The notes under the pieces were generated by a model. That model was not told where the DNA came from, made no database searches, and saw only the letters and a list, made by a program, of their open reading frames with translations. DNA of 64,000 nucleotides from Macrotis lagotis (lineage: Eukaryota > Chordata > Mammalia > Peramelemorphia > Peramelidae): contig NC_133660.1 of the NCBI RefSeq assembly GCF_037893015.1, positions 285,731,078-285,795,077 on the forward strand, written 5' to 3'. Positions 10,881 to 22,800 of this stretch are shown here, piece by piece. The first letter of the stretch is position 1. The number at the start of each line of letters is the position of its first letter. The position numbers were made by a program, and so were the translations under genes.

Positions 10881-13800
10881 GTAAGAAGGGCTAGCCCCTA
10901 CCCCCCCCCCAGACCTCCCCTAATGGGGTTAGCCTTTCCATAGCACTTATGTCTATATGTAAATCATGTGTTTGATTCTTACAACAACTCTTTGAAGTAG
11001 GGATCAATATTATCCCTATTTTGTAGGTGGGAAAACTAAGGCTCAGGTTGCTGAAGGGATTTGCTCAGGGTCAACTCACTAGTAAATGTCTGAGGTGGGC
11101 TTCTAGTCCCCATCTTTCTGACATTGCTATTACTGTCATTTCCTTTGGAAGGGAAATGACTCTTTGAAGGACTGTGCTTAAAGCACAAAGATGGGAAGTA
11201 AAGTCTGTTCTACAAGTGAAGAAACAGAGGAGCCAAGACTGCCTTGTCCAACCCTAGTCACATAACTGTAACGCCAGTGTTCTTATCTGGATTAGATGAC
11301 TCTGAAATTTCAGTCAAATCTGTGATTCTAAGTAAGCAAGACTTGAATCCAACTCCTCTTACTCCCACCTCAGAGCTCTTTTCACTGAAGAATCCTGGAG
11401 GACCTGGATTCAAATACTGCCTCAGATATTTACTAGCTATATGACCCTGAGAAAGTCACTTCACTCTCTGAGCCTCAAACTTCTAGGAAAATGAAAGACT
11501 TCATTCCATCAAATAATCTCATCTCTGTTCCTTCCTAGCTCCTAAATTCTTTCCTGGGTACATCTTCTCCCATTCTGTAAACTGGCCCAGCTCTCTCCAC
11601 TCTCTGCTTCTCCTTGTCATCAGCCCCCTAATCCAATCAGGTGATTTGGAGCTGGAAGTGGCTTTAGAGCCCAACACCCTCATTTTACATCAGAGGAAAC
11701 TTGGAGAGGCTGGTCAGATCTTGCCTCTCTCATAAGCATGTGACCTGGACAGGTCCCTCTCTTTCTTCGGGTCTCAGTTTCCTTCTCTACAAAATGAGAG
11801 ACCTCTGAGGTTCCTCTGAGGTTCAAATTCTTTGACTGTGGACTCAAGTCCAGCTCTCTTGGGGCTCTCTGTACCCCTTCTCCAAGCCCCTTCCCTCTAT
11901 CCCCTGAGGCAGGGAGCCCATCTTTGTGATCTCTGGGAAAGAAACTCTTGTAACAAAGAAAAAGGTCAAAGCAGCTGGCCTTCTCTTCTCCTAAACTCTC
12001 CTCTGCATCAGAAGGGCTCTGCATGACCTTACTGGGCCACTTAAGGCAAGCCTTTTCCAAGGTTTGCTCTCTATGCAAGGAGGGATTTGGATTAGACCCC
12101 TCCCCCAGGGTTCCTTCCATTTCTAAGAGTTGGCCAACTCTAAACCTTCCCCTGCTCTGTTCAGGGGCCTCTCCTCTGAGTCCAGAGAGCTGCACCTCCC
12201 TTCCCCTCTCCTCCCCTGGGCTCAGTTCCTCCTTAGTCTCTGATCTCCAAGTTTCCCTGGCCTAGTTAGGAGAAAAGCCCCTTCTCTCTCAGTCAGCTGA
12301 AATACTTTTGGAATTTTTCAGCAGGAAATTAGAAAAAAAAATCTAAGGGAAAAAATCTCAAACTTACAAAGAATAGAGGAACACAGATTTCAGAGCTGAA
12401 AGGAAAGAGTCCAGCATTCAGGAGCCCCCACCCCCGTCTGCTTTCTCTCTCAACAAGGCCTGGTCCCAGGGGCTCCTGGGCCCCTAGGTCCCAAAACTTG
12501 CCTTAGAATCCTTGAGGTCTGGGGTGAACTATCTAGTTCTAGTTCAATCTGCTCAATTTACAAAAAAAGAAAACTGAGGCCCAGAATGGGGAGGGGGTAG
12601 ATAAGATCATACAGGTGACACCGAAAGGCCAACTTGGGTCTCCTCTAGAGCCCACCAGATCTAGTCTTGGAGGTCTCCACAGATTGAACCTATGTCTCCT
12701 CTCTGATCCATCCTGGAGAGGGAAGGAAATGATCATCGTTTTACCTGCCTAAGCATCAGCTGTGTTCTTGGAAGAACAGCCTCTCTTCAGCACCCCCCAA
12801 CATCTTCCCCCCAGCTAGAGCTGGTGTGGAGGAGGAGTTTGGAAAGTTCATTCTAGAAAAATGGGAGGTGATGAGGTGGTGGGGCATCCTTCTAGCTCTG
12901 ACTCAATGGGTCTGATTATATCGGGGGTCCCCAATGAGGGAACTCCCTGCACAAATGTAACCCCCACAAGAGAATCTAAAAGGAAGGAAGGAAGGAAGGG
13001 AGGGAGGGAGGAAGAAAGAAAAAGAAAAAGAAAAAGGGTGGCTTCGGCTCCTGAGAATTTCAGTCTTGCTCAGATGCTCCCCAGTTTGTCAGAGGCAACT
13101 CCCCATTAAAACAACTCCTTCATAATAGAGGCTATTTTACTCTCTAGCACCTAGCATGGAACCCAGTATATAGAGGGTGCTTAATAAATGCTTGATGGTT
13201 GATCCACTGATTTCAACCAGGGATTAGAGGTCAGTCTTTTATCTACTGTGCAATAGGATATAAGCTCCTTGTGGGCAGGGATTGTTTCTTCTGCACATCT
13301 TAGCCTAGAGTCTAGTACATGGTAGGTGGAGAATAAATGGTTTGGGGGTGATTTTTACCACCTCCTTCCCCACCATTGAGCTGCTATTGGGGAAAAAAAA
13401 AACATGATTCAGCTCTACCACAAGGTGCTATGTGACCCTGGTCAAATCCTTTCCCCTCTCTGGGCCTCGTTTCCCATCTATACGATGGCAGTTTGGTGAT
13501 TCCTTCCATATCAAGCATTGTGACTCCCTCGTTCTAGAGTCCCATGACTGGGACGGCAATGAGGGCTTCATTCAGGAGTTGGGACCTGAACTGGACCTTG
13601 AAGTCTGAAGATAGAAGGTTCAGAGTAGTGCCCTAATTCCGTCTGCTCAGATCTGATGGGATCACTCTTTTCCTCAAGAAGCTTGATGGTTCCCTATGAC
13701 TTCCAGGATAAAATACCAACTCTTTTGACATTTAAAACCCTTCCTAACCCAGTTGTCCAGGAACATAAGCCCTACCTGTAGACTCTACTCATCAGACTAG

Positions 13801-16800
13801 CCTCCTTGCAGTTTCTATTACTCCAAGTTCCACTCCTTATATCCTATCTCAGTGACTTCCTTCCTGAAATGCCCTCCCTCCTCTCCTCCAAACTTTTGAA
13901 TTCTTGACTTTTTGAAAGATTCTGAACTTAGGCATCTCTTTCTCTGTGGAGTCTTTCCTGGATGAATCCCCAGCTGTAGGGTTTTTTCTCCCTCCTCCAA
14001 GTATCTCATACTCACCTTGGATGATGGCTCCCCAGCCATCATGGATTTTTTAAAGGCAGGAGCTAGATTTCTTTTTTTGTTTGCTTGCTTGTTTAACCAT
14101 TCCTACTGTTCGGCCCACAATAGACATTTAATAAATGTTGGTTGGATTTAATTAAATAACTATTTCTCAGGAACAATATGGCAGAGTGGGGCCATAGCTA
14201 CCAGGTCATTGACTGGGCACAGAAATGACCCAAGTCTAGAAAATTGTAGTTCAAGACTGGACATAGTGAGAGAATCTTTGGGTATTCTGGGTCAAAGATT
14301 CTATTGAACTGAAAGGATCAGAACCCAAATAAAAGAGAGGAGAGAAAAAAGGTAGAGGCTCAGGGCAGTACCTAGGTATGGTCAGCATGGCAGCCATTGC
14401 CTTGGACTCTAGATTCCAATTGAACTCGATAGAATGTGCTTATTAAGAGCCTACCAAATAGGAAATATTGGTTATATTGAAAATTAAGGACCCGTGCTGG
14501 CTACAAGGGATACAAGACCAAGATATCAAGGCATTTCTACTCTTCAGGACCTTACCTGAAGAGACCTGGAGTGGAAGGCGGAGGTGGGGGAGGAGTGGTG
14601 AATAGAGCAGCTATGTGATACTAGAAAGTCACTAAACCTGAACTTCATTTGTAAGTTGAGGTTCAGCCATGGTTGTTGTAAAGCTTCAGTGAGTTAATAT
14701 TTATAAGTCACTTAGTTCTAGATTAATGTTTGGTTTATTTTGGGGAGGAGGTTGATTCTTCTGAGATTTCTCTCTGGTCCCTTACTCAGAAATGGCGTTT
14801 GTCAGTCACCAAGCATTTATTACTATCTGTCACTGAGCTGGTAGTCAGAGAAAGGCCAGTGCAGGCTCACTGCCCTCACAGAGTTTACAATCTAATAGGA
14901 ACTATGGATTTACAAGATACATAGAGGATGAATTGTTCTCAGACACACAGCACTAGGATAGGGGCTGAGAAAGCCCCCTCAAAGAAGGTATCTTAAAGGA
15001 AACTAGGGAGAGAAAGGAGGGAGAGTGTCCTTCTTAGTCTGGTCTGCCTCAGTGAAGCCACTTGACCAGTCAGTGTTTCTGACCATTCTTAGAGGTGGAG
15101 AGCTGGGAAATCCTGGCCATGGTGACCTCTGAGGCTGAGAGGCAGGCCAAGTTGGAAAGTGAGTTGGGGTTGGAAATGGAATGGGGAAGCCTCCAGGCCA
15201 AATCCTAGTTAATCCCCATCACCTCTGCGCTTGGCTTCACTTTATTCATTAGCAAAATGAGGCTACTGGCCCCGAAGCCTACTCAGAGGCACTAATCTTG
15301 GGGCCCTGGGGGGTCTCTCTGTTCCGCAGTGGAATTTGGTGTGTGACTTCCGGCAGCTGAAGGAGATGGCCCAATCTACATACATGGCTGGCATCTTGAT
15401 TGGAGGGATTGTGTTTGGGGGCTTGTCAGACAGGTGAGGTGAGGGTGCCCGTCTCTTCCACCCCACCCCATCCCAGGTTTAGGGCCCACCTTTCCCACCC
15501 TACTCCCAAGGAGGAAAGGTGTTTTCCTCTCAAGTCCTTGGGTCTCATTTTCCTTCTCCAGGTCATTGGCTTGACCTCCAGAAAGGGCCAAGCAAGAGAT
15601 CAGGCCAGGTGATCTGGACAGCTCCCTGGGCCCCAAACCCTGTGTTGCCAGAGGCCACCAAGTCACTGGTCTGAGGAAATGTCAGAAAATCATTCATTAA
15701 TCCAAATGTCCAATTGCAAACCATTTCAAAACAGCAATTAGCAGAAGGGTGAAGTCCCAAGAGGAATCTACAAGGCTGGCCCCTATTAGTCAAAGCTCCT
15801 GACAAGTCCCTTGTCCCTGTGGGGTGTGGTGTGGGAGGGGAGGGAGGCAGCTGAACCACCTCCTGTGACCTTCTTTCTGTCCCTGTGCAGGTTTGGCCGG
15901 AAGCCCATCCTCACCCTGTGCTACCTTCTGCTGGCCATTAGTGGCACCTGCTCGGCCTTCTCCCCCAACTTCCTGACCTACACCATCTTCCGATTCTTGA
16001 CTGGTTGTAGCCTTTCAGGCATCACCCTTAGTACTGTGATCTTGTGTAAGTGGTCCTTGACCAGTATCTGGCCATCAGTAGGGGAAGGGGCTTTGGGGGA
16101 GTGTAGCCTGGGTCTCTGCTTGTAAAAGAAGAGGAATTGGTTTCAGTCCCTGGGTCAGAAAGGGACTTGGATTAAATGAGAGCTCGAGTCCCTTGTTATA
16201 CATCCTGAGATTCTAGGACCCAGCAAGTCTATGGGTGGAATGAAGCTCAGTGTCCACCATCTTTCCCAAATCTACTCTTTGGGGCAACTTCAGGCAGAGA
16301 GCTATGGGGACTGAGAGTGACAAAAAAGGGTGACTGATCCGGTTCCCACCTGGCACCCATTTATCCTCAGGTGTCGAATGGGTGCCCACCCACGTTCGGG
16401 CCATCCAGTCTACCATCACCGGCTACTGTTACACTTTCGGTCAATTCATTCTTCCCGGCTTGGCATATGGCATCACCGAGTGGCGATGGCTGCAGTTCAT
16501 AGTGTCCACTCCATTTTACATCTTCTTCCTTTCCTCTTGGTATGTGCCCCAAGGACCTCCTTTCCCTCCCCACCTCCAACCACCTCCCCTCACACTCACA
16601 CATCACTTGTTTCCAAGGGACTCCCTGGAGTAGCTAAAGCTACTCTCTTGTCTGCAGTAGTTTAGAAAGTAAGCTCCTACTTCCACCCCAGTTCCCAAAC
16701 CCAGCTTACCCAATCTTCCTTCTTCTGCCTCATTCCCCTAGAGTATCTCAGCTGTCCAGGATCAACAGCTCTGGGCAACTTGGGATGTTAGCCCAACCCA

Positions 16801-19800
16801 ACCAGGGACACTAAGAGGCCTGTCTCTGAGTCTTCCTCAGAAGGCTGGGCACTGGTTGACTCAGGTTCCTTTTTTAAGGAGTGTCTATTTTCCCAGAGCC
16901 CCAAGTGCTTGCTGCTGCCTTTTATTTGTACCCATTTCTGCATTCTATCCTTACATGGCCATATGTGGGTGCCAAGGGACTGGAAAGTCCTTTATGGAGT
17001 TCCCCAAAGTAGCCTCTGCTTCTCCTCCAACTAGCTTTCCTCTCAGTGCCAGTGCCTTTATGGGTCAGAAAGTCCCTACCTCTTGTCCAAGTAGGGGTAG
17101 GACAGCAGATCAGGAAAGGAAATAGAGTCTGGCCTTCCTGTGTCCTTGACAACAGCTGTGACTCCCAAGAGAATGATGTCACTGGACTTGAGGGACCTGG
17201 ATTTGGTTTCTGGCTTCAATCCGTGCCGATTGTGTGACCCTGGACAAGTGACATTCCCACCCTAAACCTTAGTTTCTTCATCTGTAGTATAGGATTAATA
17301 ATCCCAGTACACACCACCCCATGGGATAAACATTACCTTAAAGATCACCCAAAACCTTGGGAAATATTCTTGCTTCTGTTACTTCTTAATCTTTAAGGAA
17401 AATTAATTTTACCTGCTGGAGGAATTGGGGAGAAGCCAGAGGCAAGGGAATGGGGGCGGGGGGGAGGGGAGTTGTCATGATGTCCAGATAGTGAGGTGAA
17501 ACCAAGGAAACTTAGAGCCAACAATGAGTCCTAGGGTCCCGTAAACATGGTATTCTGAACCCTCCACCACTGGGCTACCTAATAAGTCTAAGAACACTGA
17601 GCCCCATTCCTATGGCATTTCACAACATCTGCACAACGTCTCTGTTCCTAGGAGCCCCCCATTTGTGAAGCAAGAAGTTGCTTTGGTCCCCTCCCAAGGA
17701 GGATAAATGACTTACCCACAATCACTAAACTCTACATGGGGCAAAGTTCATTACATGCACACATTGACTTGTTTGTTTCTGCGAAGTGAGGACGGAGGGG
17801 AGGGTGGCGGTGGGTGGTGTTCTCCCCTTTGGAAGGGGAGGTTCCTGGGGGAGTGGCTAAGTAACCTGGCCAAGGTGACATAGCTACTATGGGCCAGAAG
17901 TGGGATTCGCATTCAGATCCTTCCTGACTCCAAGTAGCCCCTCTGAGGCCAGAGCAGACTGTGGCACATAAGGAAAGACTGGGATCCTCCATTTCCAGTA
18001 TGCAGGGGTAGGATTTTGAGGGTGTCCTCACACCCCCTGCCCCTCTCCTGGCCACGGGCCCCCTGCTCATCAGGGAGGTGTGTCCACCATCCCCCTGTGG
18101 TTTGACCCCAGCCCCACATGGGGGAAGCCAAAAGGACCCTTCTCTCAGTAGGAAGGACAAGGACAAGGAAGCCTGGGCTCCAGTTTCGGGGCCCCCCCAC
18201 ATTCCTAGGAGGCTAAGATGAGCCATAGCCTCCCCCAGGCTCTTCTCCCTTCCCACCCTTCTGGCATACCAGTCGCTCCACAGCCCCCAGGGGGGCCCAG
18301 CTGAGGAAGACACATCCAAGAAAACATGGCCCCAGGCACAGAGGTTGCTTTTGGAAGCGGAAGAATGAAAAGGCAGCTTGTGGGGCCATGGTGTAGCAGG
18401 AGGGGGCCACTTGGCCAAGGTCACAGCAACAGCTCATGTTTCCTATCCTATCCCCACAAGTACCCCCTCCCCTCATCCTAGAACACCAGCAGAAGTCCCA
18501 GGCCTGATTGGAGATTTAGAGATCATCCACTCCAATCCTGCCCCCCCTCGTTTTACAGATAAGGAAACTGAGGCCCAGTGTGGGAAAGGGACTTACCCCC
18601 CAAGAACCCACAAGTCAGTGACTGAGCCGGGATTAGAACAACCTAGGTCTCCTGATTCCCAGACCAGTCCTCTTTCCCACCCAGGTGGGTGGCTGAGTCT
18701 GTTCGGTGGCTGGTCCTGTCCGGGAAATCCCCAAGGGCCCTGAAGGAGCTCCGAAGAGTGGCGGCCTTCAATGGCAGGAAGGAGGACGGAGACAAACTCA
18801 GCCTGGAGGTAGAGGGGGACTCGGGATTGTAGAAGGGGACATCAGGAGAGGAGTTCTGTCTCTGGGGTGTGGAGTGGGGCTGAGATAACTGGGGAAAGTC
18901 CTAGGCTTTCCCCCTCCAAGCCAACTCTTTCTCTTTTCCTAAGATGCCCCTTCAATGAATGTCCATAATTATTAACTTCCTGGCTCAGTAGATACATGAT
19001 TGGCAGCCAAGAAAGTTAATTTAGTCATAGAGTTCCTGGCAGGGCCAGGTCAGATGGAAGTGTATAACTCACTTAGTCCAAATCCCAAGAGTGACTGGGC
19101 AAGGATCAACCTGAGTGTGACTCAAATGGGTCCTTGAGGAATTTACTCCCAACACCTCCTTAGGGCCGGCAGGAAGATAGTACATCAGAATCCTTAATAG
19201 AAACAAGAGGGAGTCACCAGTCCCTGAGGCCAGCCTGGACTTCCAGACCAGACATTAGGGAACAGGAGAGAGCTAAGCCAGAAATCTACCCACTGAGGAC
19301 AGGCAAACTTGATCAACCCCTGCAAAGGTTCTCTAAGCCCCTAGTGTGTACAGAGCCTAGTGCTGGGGTCTAGGAGAGACACAGAATGTAGACAAGCCCC
19401 AGAGTCTTCCCTTATGCATTTCCTGTTTTAAGGGACACCAACACAGATAACTCCAGGGATTAAGGCACCCCATTGCATGGTAAGCGGATCAAGGATGTGC
19501 GAAGTATAGAACCTCCCAGCTAGGCAAGACCTCAGAAGCTGCCTAATCCCACCACAAGGCGTTAGCTAACTGGTCCCTGCTTCAAGAGGCCAAACCCATG
19601 AGCTCCAGAGGGAAACAACACTATTTTGGTTTATTCTGATCATTAGGAAGTTTTTCTTTAGCCTCTGAAATTCAAGAGGAAAGGTCACTAAATTTAAAAG
19701 AATCAAGGAAGCTTTCCTGGAAGAAGCATTTATCTTAATATTTAAAACACGAATAGAAATCCAACAGGAGAAAAGGGAGAAAGAGTGTGTTCAGTGGGCA

Positions 19801-22800
19801 GAGAGAACAGAATGAGCAGAGGCCTGGAGGTGGGAAAGTAGAGGGCAGACAGCTTCAGGAAGGAGAGAGCAAAGGAGTTGTGCTACATCATTGAGGGCAG
19901 GATAGATCAAGCTATTCTATTTGCAGATAAAAGGGATCCAGGGAGACATCTTAAACAGAGGACTGATTCTTGGAGCCCATCCCTGCTGATTTCCCCCTGT
20001 GGACCCCCTGATTTGGGAGGGAGAGCTCCCAGATCATGAAATCAGGAGAACGGTGCAGATATTATGACTCAAACCCTCTGACTGAACCCTTGATAAAAAA
20101 CCAATTTTCAGAGGTCCTGGGAGAGCTCAACCCCCATCATGGTACAGGACCAGTTTAATCTGGAAGGTCACATGTCAGATCTAACCCACAGTTCCATTCC
20201 CTGGCTTTGCTCCTCCACCTGACGTCCAGGAAGACTGGCCAAAGACTCACAACGTGAGTCCCAGTCGATGACTGGCCCTTGATTCTTTCCTTCCTCCCTA
20301 CATCCCTCCTACTTAGCTCTCCTGCTTCTTCCCCTTGTCCTTTGTCCTCATCAGCAACCTCACCATCATCTCCAGGTATCTTTCTTTGATGCTCACTGGA
20401 GGCTTGAGATTTGCCAAGGGCTCACCAATTCTTTATATTTTTTGAATTGGAACAATTCTTGCAAACAGACTTGCCTGACCGTCCCTTTTTCAAAGATGAG
20501 AAATCTAAGGTTCCCTGATTCACCCACCCTTACCTACACTTGTCCAATGAAGATGAGTTTGAGCTGCTCAGAGTTCATTCTTGACATTCCAAGGGGCAGC
20601 TGGATGGCACAGTGGATAGAGCAGTGGCCTTGGAAACAGGAGGACAGGAGTTTGAATCCAGCCTCTGACACTTACTAGCTGTGTGACTCTGGGCAGTTCA
20701 CTTCACCTTGACTGCCTTGCATCTGGGGCCATCTCCAGTCATCCTGATCCATATCTGACCCCTGGACCCAGATGGTTCTGGAGGAGAAACTGAGGCTGGT
20801 GACTTAGCACACCCTCCCCCACTCAAATCCAATTCATGTGCTTGTTATGGCATCACCTCCCTGATGTTGTCTTATTCGAGAAGGAAGGACAAATATTATT
20901 ATTGTCATTATTCAGGCCATTCCAGGACCTTCAGTTACCACTGAGGATCAGTATCATCTCCTATGGAAGCAGTTGTGGAGTTAGGGAAATTTTAGGAGTC
21001 CTTTGCCCTGGGGGACTTGGATGGATGCCCATTGGAAATGTATCTTAATCACTGTGGCCCCCACTGGTCTAGAAAATGTGAGTGTAGGATTTCACATACC
21101 CACGCCCTCTGGGAAAGAGAAGGAAGGAATCTGGGCTGTAGTATTCTTAGGGTACCCTAAGGTCACAGATACTCAAGGTAACTAACCAGGGTGCTGGCCC
21201 TTCTCTGCCCCCAGGAACTGAAACTCAACCTTCATAAGGAGATCTCCTTGGGCAAGTCGTCCTCCAGCATAATCAGCCTCTTCCAAAATCCCATCCTGCG
21301 CCGGATATCTTGCTGCATCTGTCTCATTTGGTGAGCTGCACGTTCTGAGGTACCCACAAATTTAGTCTACCACTCTGAGTGTCCACAGACATGTCACTTG
21401 TAATGCTAGTTTCTGACATTATCCCTCACCTACCCACTTACATAAAGCCCCCAGTAAAATTTTGGAGGACTCTCATATACAATCTTTCTGACTCATGCCT
21501 CCCATTTCATGAAGGGCTATGTGTGGTTCTATATGTGGTTCATTTTTCTCTCCCAATGGGCTTTCAGTTCCCTTACAAGCACTTGGGCTAACAAGTCTTT
21601 GAATATAGGATAGATTTTATGTAACCCAAAGAAAATTCAAAACAGGCTGATTCCTGAGTCCTTTGCCAGGAAAATTCTTCTCTCTTTTCCAAGCATCATC
21701 AAATGACATCCCATCCCAATCCCTATCCCTTTCAGTGGATCTCACCTTCCCTTGGGACTTAGACAGTTCACACAACTCATTGGACCATTAAATTCACATG
21801 GCTCCCTGTTCCCCCATTTTTAATTATCTGAAAGATCAAGGGTCCCCCCACAGGTTTGCACCTTTCCAGTTTCACTGTCCTCTGGGTACAGGGCTCTCTG
21901 CTACACCATTCTCCTAGAGCTGACAAGAGGAAAGCTCATGTGGCAGTTAGGGAATGCCACATTACTCAGAGTGCTGGGTCCTGGAGTCAGAAAGACCTGA
22001 GTTCAAATGCAGTGTCAGACACTTAGCTGTTTGACCCTGGGAAAATCACTTCACCTGGCTGCCTCAGTTTCCTCACCTGTAAAATGGAGGTCAGAATAGT
22101 ACCCACCTTGCAGGATTGTTGTGAAGACCAGGTGAGATCATAATTTTAAAGTTCTTTGCACATAGTAAGCACTATATATCATTCCCTCCATCATGGATTT
22201 GCCCCTCTCTTTCTGGGTCCCTTACTTGTCCCCTGCCTCCATCTGGGACTAGCTACTCAATGGGTGTAGTTCCCTAGGTTTTCAAGTCTCTTTCCTCCAG
22301 AGACTCACCTGGTGATTCCAAAATCCTCTGCTCCTTTTCCTCCCAGGGGTATTGATTCCAAAGTCATCTTTTTTTCTTCCACCCTCCCTTCCCACTCCCT
22401 TCCCCTCAGTGGCAAACAAGTCTAGAAAAGTCCATCTTTCTTCTATTGTCTCTATATCCCAAAGGACAAACAAATTCTCCCAATTGAAGGGGACAGTCAC
22501 ATATACCTTCACTCAGATTATCCACAAATTCTTTCTCAGCCTCAGTTTCCTCCTTTAGAAAATGAGGATGGGGGTAGCTAGGTGGTGCAATGGTTAGAGC
22601 ACTTGCCCGATGGTTAGAGCATTGGCCCTTGAAATCAGGACACTTATTGGTAATGTGATTGGTAATGTGATTCTGGGGCATGTCACCCTATTGTCCCACA
22701 AAAAAAAACAAAAAAAAAGAGGAAGAGGGGGAAGAAGAAGAAGAAGAAGAAGAAGAAGAAGAAGAAGAAGAAGAAGAAGAAGAAGGAAGAGGAGGAGGAG

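Larger units (their letters stand above)
10881..15329 (+). other. SLC22A8: SLC22A8 intron 1
   Basis: 4.4 kb. MIR-like SINE cores lie near 10960-11110, 11400-11490 and 11640-11840. 13130-13340 contains two L2-like 3' ends (GTGCTTAATAAATGCTTG). 13620-14155 is a longer L2/CR1-like piece. 14430-15035 is part of an unnamed old repeat. No nested gene is seen. Confidence 0.5.

Noticed and set aside
17732-18424. Minus-strand open frame of 230 residues in SLC22A8 intron 4
   Set aside because: Composition is low-information Pro/Ser/Gly/Trp typical of antisense GC-rich DNA. No family resemblance, and it overlaps a MIR-type SINE region nearby.
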